Shown here: positions 1-6,555 of the stretch, piece by piece
Layout: every line of letters begins with the position of its first letter
How positions within the stretch are numbered: the stretch's first letter is position 1
Source of the DNA: Zoogloeaceae bacterium
Lineage (GTDB): Bacteria; Pseudomonadota; Gammaproteobacteria; Burkholderiales; Rhodocyclaceae
Length of the DNA stretch: 15,880 nucleotides
Reading direction: 5' to 3'
NCBI GenBank assembly: GCA_015657735.1
Contig: SSSX01000218.1
Span: 1-15,880, forward strand
Made by a program: the position numbers and the translations under genes
Notes under the pieces: model-generated
Databases searched by the model: none
Told to the model about the DNA's origin: nothing
The model's input: the letters and a program-made list of their open reading frames with translations, nothing else

Positions 1-323
1 CCGACGTGGAACTTCCCGCCATCGTAGGGCTGTACGCTGTCGCTGATTCTGACGCCGCGGGCGGCGAGAAGCCGTTCCGTTTCGTGAGCGTTGCCGACGA
101 CGAAAGTGAGGCGGGGATTGAGATCGGCCGCGGGGCGCGCGGGCCACTCGTCACCGCTCACCTTCAGCATGACGACGAGACTGCCGAGTGCGAAACCGAC
201 TGGCACGCCGGCCTCGATGGCAGGTGCCAGCCCGAGCGTGTGCCCATAGAAATGTTCGGCCCTTGCGATGTCGTCGACCGCAAGCGCGACAACCTTGAGT
301 TCCTGCAATCCGATCGGGTTCAT
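1..323 (-). CDS. VOC / glyoxalase-fold protein, partial (C-terminus off the left edge)
   Basis: Reading the minus strand from the ATG at 323 gives an open frame to the window edge (about 107 residues), beginning MNPIGLQELKVVALAVDDIA. The opening beta-strand followed by 'DDIARAEHFYGHTLGL' is the hallmark of the vicinal-oxygen-chelate fold (glyoxalase, bleomycin-resistance and extradiol dioxygenase-like proteins): a strand, a short helix with a FY pair, then the 'LGL' turn. A second module begins near residue 70 ('RLTFVVGNAHETERLLAARG'). The start is supported by a strong GGAGGAG Shine-Dalgarno about six bases upstream. The gene diverges from dodecin. Substrate and metal ligands cannot be assigned: the family is functionally broad and the end is missing. 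The family call is secure; the function is unknown. Confidence 0.82.
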   Translation of the reverse strand, partial: MNPIGLQELKVVALAVDDIARAEHFYGHTLGLAPAIEAGVPVGFALGSLVVMLKVSGDEWPARPAADLNPRLTFVVGNAHETERLLAARGVRISDSVQPYDGGKFHV

Positions 324-378
324 GTTGTTCTCCTCCGTGGTTTGCCTGGCCGGTGTCTGGTTGACACCACGACGGGCG

Positions 379-408
379 ATTCGTTGCCATGCCGGGGGCG
401 GCTGTCAA
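379..408 (-). promoter_or_regulatory. Candidate promoter of the VOC gene
   Basis: On the minus strand a perfect TTGACA (408-403) is followed after 18 bases by ACGAAT (384-379), a weak -10 with three of six matches. It lies about 55 bases upstream of the ATG at 323. The -35 is convincing and the -10 is not. It overlaps the -35-like hexamer of the oppositely directed dodecin promoter candidate. Confidence 0.3.
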
Positions 409-431
409 ATCGCCATCCTGCTACCTATACT
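402..431 (+). promoter_or_regulatory. Candidate promoter of the dodecin gene
   Basis: CTGTCA (402-407, four of six matches to TTGACA), an 18-base spacer and TATACT (426-431, five of six matches to TATAAT) would start RNA near 438, giving a leader of about 60 bases before the dodecin ATG. A second TTGACA closer to the gene (463-468) has no recognisable -10 and was not preferred. The rest of the 324-497 gap shows no further structure. Confidence 0.38.
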
Positions 432-497
432 GCGATTGCAGTTCGAGTTGTGACTTCCGCCACCTTGACAGTGCACACAGCCGATTGGGGAAAAGCC

Positions 498-704
498 ATG
501 AGCAATCACGTTTACAAGCATATTGAGCTGACCGGCTCGTCGCCGGTGAGCATCGAGGATGCCGTCGGCGGGGCCATCGCCAAGGCCCACGAAACCGTGC
601 ATAACATCCAGTGGTTCAGCGTCAAGGAAACCCGCGGACACGTCGTGGACGGCAAGGTCGCCCACTGGCAGGTGACGATCGACATCGGCTTCACGCTGGA
701 GTGA
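498..704 (+). CDS. Dodecin family flavin-binding protein
   Basis: This 68-residue protein has the dodecin layout: an N-terminal strand 'HVYKHIELTGSSP', one helix 'SIEDAVGGAIAKAHETV', then 'HNIQWFSVKETRG' and two closing strands ending 'WQVTIDIGFTLE'. Dodecins form hollow dodecamers that store or buffer flavins (FMN, riboflavin or its breakdown products). The tryptophan at residue 39 corresponds to the aromatic residue that stacks on the isoalloxazine ring, and Q38 lies at the usual flavin-contacting position. Full length matches the family (65-75 aa). The reading frame is open further upstream, but the ATG at 498 gives exactly the family length and has a GGGGA six to seven bases before it. 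It is probably a single-gene unit closed by the hairpin at 709-742. The ligand (FMN or other) is not settled by sequence. Confidence 0.93.
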   Translation: MSNHVYKHIELTGSSPVSIEDAVGGAIAKAHETVHNIQWFSVKETRGHVVDGKVAHWQVTIDIGFTLE

Positions 705-708
705 GGTG

Positions 709-742
709 CGGCGGGCCGGGTGTTTTCCGGTGCCGCCGTTTT
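709..742 (+). terminator. Probable intrinsic terminator after dodecin
   Basis: CGGCGG (709-714) pairs with CCGCCG (733-738), and CCGG (716-719) pairs with CCGG (727-730), across a small 1x2 internal loop; the loop is GTGTTTT. The stem is followed directly by TTTT (739-742). It starts four bases after the dodecin stop. The U-tract is short, so efficiency is uncertain. The right arm can alternatively pair with a second CGGCGG at 746-751. Confidence 0.6.
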
Positions 743-830
743 GTACGGCGGGCAACTAAAGTTCTGCCGGCCTGGGCCGAAATCCCCTTCTGAGTCGCGA
801 TGTCGTCGCGGAATCTTGAGGAGGTGGCCT

Positions 831-1358
831 GTGAGCCGAGGCAGCACTTACGGAATCAGTCGGGTGGATAACGAAACCAGCCGCACCCATGGTTGGCTGG
901 TGACCATTCAACGGCGGGGCGTGATCTATCGCAAGCACTTCAGCGATGGCGTGTTCGGCGGCAAGCAGCGTTCGTTTGCGGCGGCGAAGGACTATCGGGA
1001 CGAGATCATTGCGGCGCACCCCCCCTTGTCGATGCAGGAGTATTCCAACATCGTCAAGAAGAACAACCGCTCGGGGGTGGTGGGCGTGTGCCGCTACTGC
1101 GCGTCGGAAACCCGCGATCTGCCCGAGGAAAAGCAGCGCTGGTTCTGGGTGGCGTCGTGGCCGCTGCCGGATGGCCGGCGCAAGCGGGTCAAGTTCTCGG
1201 TCAAGAAATACGGCGAGGAGGGTGCCTTCCAGATGGCGATGGACGCCCGTTCATCGGCCCTCGGCAAGCTGGTCGGCGCCTTCGATCCGGGAGCGGTGCG
1301 CCGCAAGTCGACCCGCCGGCGTGCGGCGCTGGCGACCGCCGGCGGCACGCAGCACTGA
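831..1358 (+). CDS. Small basic protein with two tandem AP2-like DNA-binding repeats
   Basis: The GTG at 831 was chosen over the longer open frame because GAGGAGG lies about six bases upstream and the recognisable protein begins right there; this gives 175 residues. Two related units are visible. Unit 1 (about 20-60) is 'GWLVTIQRRG...KHFSDGVFGGKQRSFAAAKDYRDE'. Unit 2 (about 79-141) is 'NRSGVVGV', then 'RWFWVASWPLPDGRRKRVK' and 'FSVKKYGEEGAFQMAMDAR'. Both share a tryptophan strand, a basic hairpin with a central glycine, an FS strand-to-helix turn and an alanine-rich helix, which is the three-strand-plus-helix plan of AP2/ERF domains. The tail (157-165) is rich in arginine and lysine. I see no nuclease (HNH) domain, although bacterial AP2 domains often accompany homing endonucleases. 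Likely a nucleic-acid-binding protein of unknown target; the role is not established. It is convergent with the membrane-protein gene at 1377. Confidence 0.72.
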   Translation: MSRGSTYGISRVDNETSRTHGWLVTIQRRGVIYRKHFSDGVFGGKQRSFAAAKDYRDEIIAAHPPLSMQEYSNIVKKNNRSGVVGVCRYCASETRDLPEEKQRWFWVASWPLPDGRRKRVKFSVKKYGEEGAFQMAMDARSSALGKLVGAFDPGAVRRKSTRRRAALATAGGTQH

Positions 1359-1376
1359 AGAAAATCCGAAATCCGG

Positions 1377-1721
1377 TCAGTCCTTGTCCGCCAGGGCCAG
1401 GCTGACCATCCAGGTCAGAATGCTGTAGACGAGGGCGCCCCAGAACGCCGTCGGAAAATCGGGCACCGTGAAGCCTCTCACGAGCCCCGACACCGTCCAG
1501 AACATCAGCGCGTTGATCACCAGCGTGAACAGTCCGAGGGTCAGGATCGTGATCGGCAGCGTGATCAGCACCAGCAGCGGGCGGATGATCGCATTGACGA
1601 AACCGAGCAGCACCGCGCTGATCAGCGCTGCGGCGTAGCTGTCCACCTTCACGTTGCCCACCAGTTCGGGGATCAGCATCAGCGCAACGGCGTTGAGTAC
1701 CCAGCGCAGGATCAGTTTCAT
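1377..1721 (-). CDS. YvlD / phage-holin-4-2-like small membrane protein
   Basis: 114 residues with four hydrophobic segments: about 3-20, 28-50, 53-76 and 92-110. The signature 'GFVNAIIRPLLVLITLPITILTLGLFTLVINALMF' region (asparagine-arginine-proline in the second segment, then leucine/threonine-rich stretches) is typical of the Phage_holin_4_2/YvlD family of inner-membrane proteins. The name reflects hydropathy; I see no lysis genes and no reason to think of a prophage. The start ATG at 1721 is backed by GGAG eight bases upstream. The gene begins 30 bases after the hemH stop and runs the same way, so it is probably the last gene of hrcA-hemH-orf. In Bacillus the relative is linked to envelope stress; here the role is unknown. 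Confidence 0.85.
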   Translation of the reverse strand: MKLILRWVLNAVALMLIPELVGNVKVDSYAAALISAVLLGFVNAIIRPLLVLITLPITILTLGLFTLVINALMFWTVSGLVRGFTVPDFPTAFWGALVYSILTWMVSLALADKD

Positions 1722-1751
1722 TTCATCGTCTCCGGTCGTGGTTGAGTCGCT

Positions 1752-2849
1752 TCAGTTGCCGGCGCCCAGTTCGCGGGCGCGGCTGGCCTGACGGGCGAGG
1801 GCGTCCGCGTCGGGGCGGGCGGCGGGCAGCCAGTGGCCCATTTCGCGCCGGCACACCGCCATCAGTGCGTCGATCCAGTCCTGCCGTTCGTTGAGGCAGG
1901 GGATGTAGCCGAAGCGCTTGCCGCCGGCGTGCAGGAAAGCTTCACGGCATTCCATGTTGATCTCTTCCAGGGTCTCGAGGCAATCGGAAACGAAGCCCGG
2001 GCACATCACGTCCACCGAGCCGACGCCCTGCCGGGCGAGCGTTTCGAGGGTAGGCTGGGTGTACGGTTGCAGCCATTCGGCTTTGCCGAAGCGCGACTGG
2101 AAGCTGACCACCAGTTGCCCGGGCGGCAGGCGGAGGGCTTCGCCGAGCAGCCGGGCCGTTTTCTGGCATTCGCAGAAGTAGGGGTCGCCGTGGTCGAGCG
2201 AATGGCGTGGGGTGCCGTGGAAGCTCAGCACCAGACGTTCGGCCCGGCCTTCGAGTTGCCAGTGCGCGTGCACCGAGTTGGCAAGGGCCTGGATGTACGC
2301 CGGGTCGTCGGCAAAGCTGCGTACGTAGCGGAGTTCCGGCAGGTTGCGCCAGTGGCGCAGGCGGGCCGCGACTTCGTCGATGACCGTCGCCGTGGTGCTG
2401 GCGGCGTACTGCGGGTAGAGGGGCACGACGAGGATGCGCGTGCAGCCGGCGGTGCGCATTTCGTCGAGGCGGCTGCCGATCGACGGCTGGCCGTAGCGCA
2501 TCGCCCAGCTCACCATCAGCTCGCGCTCGCCGGCGTTGGCGAAGAAGCCGGCCAGCAGCTTGGCCTGTTTTTCGGTGTGGGCCTTGAGCGGCGAGCCTTC
2601 GGGTGTCCATACGCTGGCGTATTTTTTTGCCGATCTGGCGGGGCGGATGCGCAGGATGATGCCGTGGAGGATGGGCCACCAGACGGCACGCGGGATTTCG
2701 ACGACCCGCGGGTCGGAGAGGAATTCGCGCAGATAGGGGCGCAGCGCGGCGGCGGTCGGGGCGGCGGGGGTGCCGAGATTGACCAGCAGGATGCCCGTGC
2801 GCGGCGCGCGGCCGTGGGCGTGCGCCGGCTCGGGCCAGAATCGCGTCAT
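1752..2849 (-). CDS. hemH: Ferrochelatase
   Basis: 365 residues; inserts ferrous iron into protoporphyrin IX, the last step of protoheme synthesis, as a peripheral inner-membrane enzyme. The N-terminal Rossmann-like half starts 'GILLVNLGTP' (19-28), and 'VVPLYPQYAASTTATV' (141-156) is the conserved porphyrin-cleft segment. 'LVLSFHGTPRHSLDHGDPY' (206-224) carries the catalytic histidine H211, and 'CPGFVSDCLETLEEI' (283-297) carries the conserved acidic residue E292. Length is normal for proteobacteria. The start lies 11 bases after the hrcA stop; the gap is almost a pure C-run on the coding strand, with no Shine-Dalgarno, so translational coupling to hrcA is likely. The C-terminal 20 residues are an alanine/arginine-rich extension of no obvious function. 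Confidence 0.97.
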   Translation of the reverse strand: MTRFWPEPAHAHGRAPRTGILLVNLGTPAAPTAAALRPYLREFLSDPRVVEIPRAVWWPILHGIILRIRPARSAKKYASVWTPEGSPLKAHTEKQAKLLAGFFANAGERELMVSWAMRYGQPSIGSRLDEMRTAGCTRILVVPLYPQYAASTTATVIDEVAARLRHWRNLPELRYVRSFADDPAYIQALANSVHAHWQLEGRAERLVLSFHGTPRHSLDHGDPYFCECQKTARLLGEALRLPPGQLVVSFQSRFGKAEWLQPYTQPTLETLARQGVGSVDVMCPGFVSDCLETLEEINMECREAFLHAGGKRFGYIPCLNERQDWIDALMAVCRREMGHWLPAARPDADALARQASRARELGAGN

Positions 2850-2860
2850 CGGGGGGGCTT

Positions 2861-3889
2861 TCAGTTCTGCCCGGAAAGGGCGCTGGTGAGGAGGCGGGCG
2901 GTGACGTCGACGATCGGGATGACCCGCTCGTAGGCCATGCGGGTGGGGCCGATGACGCCGACCGAGCCGACCAGCTGGCCATCGACCTCGTAGGGGGCGG
3001 TGACGACGCTGCAGTCGTCGAGCGGGCTGAGGCCGCTCTCGCCGCCGATGAAGATCTGCACGCCCTGGGCGCGGTTGGAGATGTCGAGGAGCTGCATCAG
3101 CCCGGTTTTCTGCTCGAACAGCTTGAACAGATCGCGCAGGCGGGCCATGTTCGACGACAGATCCTCGGCGTCGAGGAGGTTGGTCTCGCCGGAGATGACG
3201 TAGGTGCTGCGGCTTTCCTCGAGGACTTCGCTGCCCGCTTCGACGGCGGCGCTCATCAGCTCGGTCATGTCGGAGCGCAGCTGCTTGAGTTCGTCCTGCA
3301 GCCGGGCGCGGATCTCGGTGAAGGCCAGGCCGGCGAAGTGCTGGTTGAGGTAGTTGGCGGCGGTGACCAGCTCGGACGGCGTGTACGGGCGCTTGGTGAA
3401 CAGGATGCGGTTCTGCACGTCGCCGGCGGTGGTGACGAGGATCAGCAGGATGCGCGTGTCGGACAGGCTGACGAATTCGATCTGGCGGATCGTCAGAGCG
3501 TCCTGCTTGGGCGAGATGACAACCCCGGCGAAGTGGGTCAGGCCGGACAGCAGTTGCGAGGCGGCGCTGATGACCCGCTGGGGTTCGCCGGGCTGGATGT
3601 GACCCTTGATTTCCTGCAGCTGCCCGACGCCGATCGGCTGCACGGTGAGCAGGCTGTCGACGAAGAAGCGGTAGCCCAGCGAGGTCGGAATGCGCCCGGC
3701 CGAGGTGTGCGGGCTGGTGATGAAGCCGAGCTCTTCGAGGTCCGACATCACGTTGCGCACGGTGGCCGGCGACAGCTGCAGGCCCGAATAGCGCGACAGC
3801 GCCCGCGAGCCGACCGGCTGGCCATCGGCAATGTAGTGCTCCACCAGGGTTTTCAGGAGGATTTGCGAACGTTGGTCAAGTGGAGTCAT
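2861..3889 (-). CDS. hrcA: Heat-inducible transcription repressor HrcA
   Basis: 342 residues from the ATG at 3889. The frame stays open 17 codons further up, but those residues are unlike HrcA, whose homologues start close to 'RSQILLKTLVEHYIADGQPVGSRALSR'. The N-terminal winged helix (about 1-75) includes the recognition segment 'LSPATVRNVMSDLEELG' and 'SPHTSAGRIPTSLGYRFFV'. The remainder is the GAF-like dimerisation domain, ending in 'GPTRMAYERVIPIVDVTARLL'. HrcA binds the CIRCE inverted repeat and represses chaperone genes such as groESL; its activity depends on GroEL. I found no CIRCE repeat in the window, so its targets are elsewhere and autoregulation through CIRCE is not supported. It is divergent from nadK and first in a likely hrcA-hemH-1377 operon. 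Confidence 0.96.
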   Translation of the reverse strand: MTPLDQRSQILLKTLVEHYIADGQPVGSRALSRYSGLQLSPATVRNVMSDLEELGFITSPHTSAGRIPTSLGYRFFVDSLLTVQPIGVGQLQEIKGHIQPGEPQRVISAASQLLSGLTHFAGVVISPKQDALTIRQIEFVSLSDTRILLILVTTAGDVQNRILFTKRPYTPSELVTAANYLNQHFAGLAFTEIRARLQDELKQLRSDMTELMSAAVEAGSEVLEESRSTYVISGETNLLDAEDLSSNMARLRDLFKLFEQKTGLMQLLDISNRAQGVQIFIGGESGLSPLDDCSVVTAPYEVDGQLVGSVGVIGPTRMAYERVIPIVDVTARLLTSALSGQN

Positions 3890-3915
3890 GGCGGCGGACT
3901 GAATGCTTGGCGGGG

Positions 3916-3945
3916 ATTCTAAGAGATGGCCGGCGGTCATGAGAA
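3916..3945 (-). promoter_or_regulatory. Candidate hrcA promoter
   Basis: On the minus strand TTCTCA (3945-3940, four of six matches), an 18-base spacer and TAGAAT (3921-3916, five of six) would start RNA near 3909, about 20 bases before the hrcA ATG at 3889. This supports the shorter HrcA start. No heat-shock sigma-32 consensus is obvious. Confidence 0.42.
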
Positions 3946-3966
3946 GCGGGAGCGTGGTGCAGAATG

Positions 3967-3975
3967 TGGTTTAAT
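3967..3975 (+). promoter_or_regulatory. Extended -10 element in front of nadK
   Basis: TG-G-TTTAAT (3967-3975) fits the extended -10 pattern TGnTATAAT with one mismatch in the hexamer. No good -35 exists at 16-18 bases, as is common for extended -10 promoters. Transcription would begin at about 3982, which is the first base of the preferred nadK ATG. Confidence 0.38.
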
Positions 3976-3981
3976 CGACCC

Positions 3982-4866
3982 ATGACCTGTGAGTTCAAGA
4001 CGATTGCGCTGATCGGCAAGTACCAGAGCCCCGAAGTGGCGGAGGCGGTTCTGCGCCTCGCCAATTACCTGCGCGGCCTGGGCCTCAATGTGCTGATCGA
4101 GCAGGGCACCGCAAGTTCCACCGGACTGACGGCCGGTTTCAGCGTCGCCAGCCACGAGGAGATCGGCACCCGGGCCGACCTCGCCGTGGTCCTCGGCGGA
4201 GACGGCACGCTGCTCAACAGCGCCTGCCGGCTGGCCGCCTACGACGTTCCGCTGGCGGGGGTGAATCAGGGCCGGCTCGGCTTCCTGACCGACATCTCCC
4301 GCGAGGTGGCGCTCGAAAAGATCGGCGAAATCCTGCAGGGCCGCTACACCGAAGAGGCGCGCATCCTGCTCGACGCCGAGGTGCTGCGCAATGGTCAGCG
4401 GGTGTTCCACACCGTCGCACTGAACGATGTGGTGGTGAACAAGGGCGAACTGGGCCGGATGATCGAATTCGACCTGCGCATCGACGGCGAGTTCGTCTAT
4501 ACCCAGCGTTCCGACGGCATGATCGTGTCCACCCCGACCGGCTCGACCGCCTACGCGCTGTCGGCCAACGGACCGATCCTCCACCCCAGCGTCGAGGGCA
4601 TCGCGCTGGTGCCGATGTGTCCGCACACCCTCACCGCACGGCCGATCACGCTGCCGGACAGCTGCCGGATCGAAATCGTGCTGCAGCCGCCCCACGATTC
4701 CCGCGTCCACTTCGACGGCCAGACCCGCTTCGACACCCGCGCCGGCGACACCGTGCGCATCACCCGCTCGCCCCACCGGGTGCGCCTGCTCCATCCCCCC
4801 GGCTACAGCTACTTCGCGATGCTGCGCGAGAAGCTGCACTGGAGCTCCACGCCCCGCCACGGCTGA
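3982..4866 (+). CDS. nadK: NAD kinase
   Basis: 294 residues; ATP- or polyphosphate-dependent phosphorylation of NAD to NADP in the cytosol. Diagnostic motifs: 'FKTIALIGKYQSP' at the N-terminus, 'VVLGGDGTLLNSA' (69-81) with the catalytic aspartate D74 in the GGDGT motif, 'GRLGFLTD' (97-104), 'ALNDVVVNKG' (146-155, N148-D149 pair), 'SDGMIVSTPTGSTAYALSA' (177-195) and 'PMCPHTL' (211-217). Length is typical. Two starts are possible: ATG 3982, whose first residues match homologues, and ATG 3964, which adds MWFNRP. Neither has a strong ribosome-binding site; GGGAG sits 11 bases before 3964. I prefer 3982 from family alignment in memory and the -10 element between the two. recN follows after 27 bases, so nadK-recN is probably one transcript. 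Confidence 0.97.
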   Translation: MTCEFKTIALIGKYQSPEVAEAVLRLANYLRGLGLNVLIEQGTASSTGLTAGFSVASHEEIGTRADLAVVLGGDGTLLNSACRLAAYDVPLAGVNQGRLGFLTDISREVALEKIGEILQGRYTEEARILLDAEVLRNGQRVFHTVALNDVVVNKGELGRMIEFDLRIDGEFVYTQRSDGMIVSTPTGSTAYALSANGPILHPSVEGIALVPMCPHTLTARPITLPDSCRIEIVLQPPHDSRVHFDGQTRFDTRAGDTVRITRSPHRVRLLHPPGYSYFAMLREKLHWSSTPRHG

Positions 4867-4893
4867 CCGAACCCTTCCCGATCCGTTTCCTGC

Positions 4894-6555
4894 ATGCTGC
4901 GTCATCTTTCCATTCGCGATTTCGTGATCGTCGATCGGCTCGAACTCGAGTTCGCCGCCGGCTTCGGTGCCCTCACCGGCGAGACGGGGGCCGGTAAATC
5001 CATCCTCCTCGACGCCCTCGGGCTGGCCCTCGGCGGCAAGGCCGAGGCCGGTGTGGTGCGCAGCGGTCAGGCCCGCGCCGAGATCGTCGCCGAGTTCGAC
5101 CTGCCCGCCGACGGTCCGCTGCGCGACTGGCTGGCCGGGCAGGATATCGACGCCGACGAAGGCAGCCTGATGCTGCGCCGGGTCATCGAGAGCGGTGGCC
5201 GCTCCAAGGCCTGGCTCAACGGTACGCCGGTGGTGCTGGCCCAGCTGCGCAGCGCCGGCGAGTGGATGGCCGACATCCACGGCCAGCACGCCCATCACGC
5301 GCTGCTGCGCGGGGATGCGCAGCTGGCGCTGGTGGACGCCCACGGCGGGCTCGCCGCCCGGGCGGCCGAGGTGGCCGCCCGCCATCGTGCGTGGTCGGCG
5401 CTGCGGCGGGCGCGGGAGGCGGCGGAGGAGGGCGCGACGTCCACCGAAAGGGAACGCGAACTGCTCGGCTGGCAGGTCGGCGAACTGCGCGAACTGGCTT
5501 TCGACGCCGACGAATGGGCGGGGCTGAACCACGAGCAGGCCCGCCTGGCGCACGCCGCCGGCCTCATCGAAGGCAGCGCGGAGGTGCTCGACGGCCTTGC
5601 CGACGGCGACTACGCGGTCGTGTCGGGGCTCGAACGCCTGCTCGCCCGCGTCACCGACATGGCCCGGCACGACGCCCAGCTCGCCGATGTGCAGGAGCTC
5701 CTCGGCAATGCGGCGATCCAGCTCGACGAGGCGCTGCACGCGGTGCGCCGCTACCGCGACCGTCTCGACCTCGATCCGGCGCGTCTGGCCGAAGTGGATC
5801 AGCGCATCGAAGCGATCACCGCGATGGCGCGCAAGTACCGCGTCGCGCCCGAGGGCTTGCCCGAGGTGCTGGCCGACAGCGCCGGTCGCCTCGAGCGGCT
5901 GACCCGCCAGTCCGACCCGGCGGCGCTGGCCCGCGAGGAAGCCGCCGCCCGCGACGCCTTCATGGCGGCGGCGGGCGAACTTTCGGCGGCCCGCCACAGT
6001 GTGGCTAGCGCGCTGTCGGCTGCGGTCAGCGAGGCGATGCAGTCGCTGGCGATGGGCGGCAGCCGCTTCGAGATCGCCCTGCGGCCGGAGGCGGACGGCT
6101 GCGCCAGCGGCCTGGAAACCGTCGAGTTTCTCGTCACCGCCAACGCCAGCCAGCCGCTGCGGCCGATGGCGCGGGTGGCGTCGGGGGGCGAACTGTCGCG
6201 CATCGGGCTGGCGATCCAGGTCATTACCAGCCGCAACGCGGCGACGCCGACGCTGATCTTCGACGAGGTCGATGTGGGCATCGGTGGGCGGGTGGCGGAA
6301 ATCGTCGGGCGCCTGCTGCGCCAGCTCGGCAGCGACCGTCAGGTGCTGTGCGTGACCCATCTGCCGCAGGTCGCCGCGCAGGCCAACTGGCAATGGTCGA
6401 TCGCCAAGGAAACGCGCGACGGCGAGACGCTGTCGCGGGTCACGCGGCTGGATGACGCGGCGCGGATCGAGGAGATCGCGCGGATGCTGGGCGGCGTGCA
6501 CATCACCGGCACGACGCGCAGCCACGCTGCCGAGATGCTCGGGCTGAAGGCCTGA
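4894..6555 (+). CDS. recN: DNA repair protein RecN (SMC-like ATPase)
   Basis: 553 residues, the usual size. RecN is a cytosolic, nucleoid-associated SMC-type ATPase acting in double-strand-break repair and sister-chromatid pairing. Head half 1 has Walker A 'GETGAGKS' (29-36) and 'ADIHGQHAHHALL' (126-138, Q-loop region). A coiled-coil and helical middle spans about 155-375. Head half 2 has the ABC signature 'ASGGELSRI' (429-437), Walker B 'TLIFDEVDVGIGG' (453-465) and the switch histidine in 'CVTHLPQVAA' (486-495). All catalytic elements are intact. No clear Shine-Dalgarno precedes the ATG. recN is SOS-induced in many proteobacteria, but I saw no LexA-type box in front of nadK or recN. Its stop codon directly abuts the stop of the convergent exporter gene. 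Confidence 0.97.
   Translation: MLRHLSIRDFVIVDRLELEFAAGFGALTGETGAGKSILLDALGLALGGKAEAGVVRSGQARAEIVAEFDLPADGPLRDWLAGQDIDADEGSLMLRRVIESGGRSKAWLNGTPVVLAQLRSAGEWMADIHGQHAHHALLRGDAQLALVDAHGGLAARAAEVAARHRAWSALRRAREAAEEGATSTERERELLGWQVGELRELAFDADEWAGLNHEQARLAHAAGLIEGSAEVLDGLADGDYAVVSGLERLLARVTDMARHDAQLADVQELLGNAAIQLDEALHAVRRYRDRLDLDPARLAEVDQRIEAITAMARKYRVAPEGLPEVLADSAGRLERLTRQSDPAALAREEAAARDAFMAAAGELSAARHSVASALSAAVSEAMQSLAMGGSRFEIALRPEADGCASGLETVEFLVTANASQPLRPMARVASGGELSRIGLAIQVITSRNAATPTLIFDEVDVGIGGRVAEIVGRLLRQLGSDRQVLCVTHLPQVAAQANWQWSIAKETRDGETLSRVTRLDDAARIEEIARMLGGVHITGTTRSHAAEMLGLKA

Noticed and set aside
6..497. Longer dodecin start giving a 232-residue protein
   Set aside because: The upstream part overlaps the divergent VOC gene and resembles nothing; dodecins are about 68 residues and ATG 498 gives exactly that.
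1377..1721. Prophage remnant suggested by a holin-like protein
   Set aside because: No endolysin, structural, integrase or attachment sequences nearby; this family is common in bacterial chromosomes outside prophages.
1833..2933. 366-codon plus-strand frame opposite hemH
   Set aside because: HemH has all catalytic motifs on the minus strand; the plus-strand product resembles no protein family.
3890..3981. CIRCE element for HrcA autoregulation
   Set aside because: No TTAGCACTC-N9-GAGTGCTAA or close variant in the hrcA-nadK gap or elsewhere in the window.
3890..4893. LexA/SOS box upstream of nadK-recN
   Set aside because: No CTGT-N8-ACAG with an AT-rich centre before nadK or in the 27-base nadK-recN gap.
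3937..6525. 862-codon open frame on the minus strand opposite nadK and recN
   Set aside because: Both plus-strand genes carry complete family motifs. The antisense product is histidine/arginine/glycine/alanine-rich with no domain; it is the usual mirror frame of GC-biased codons.
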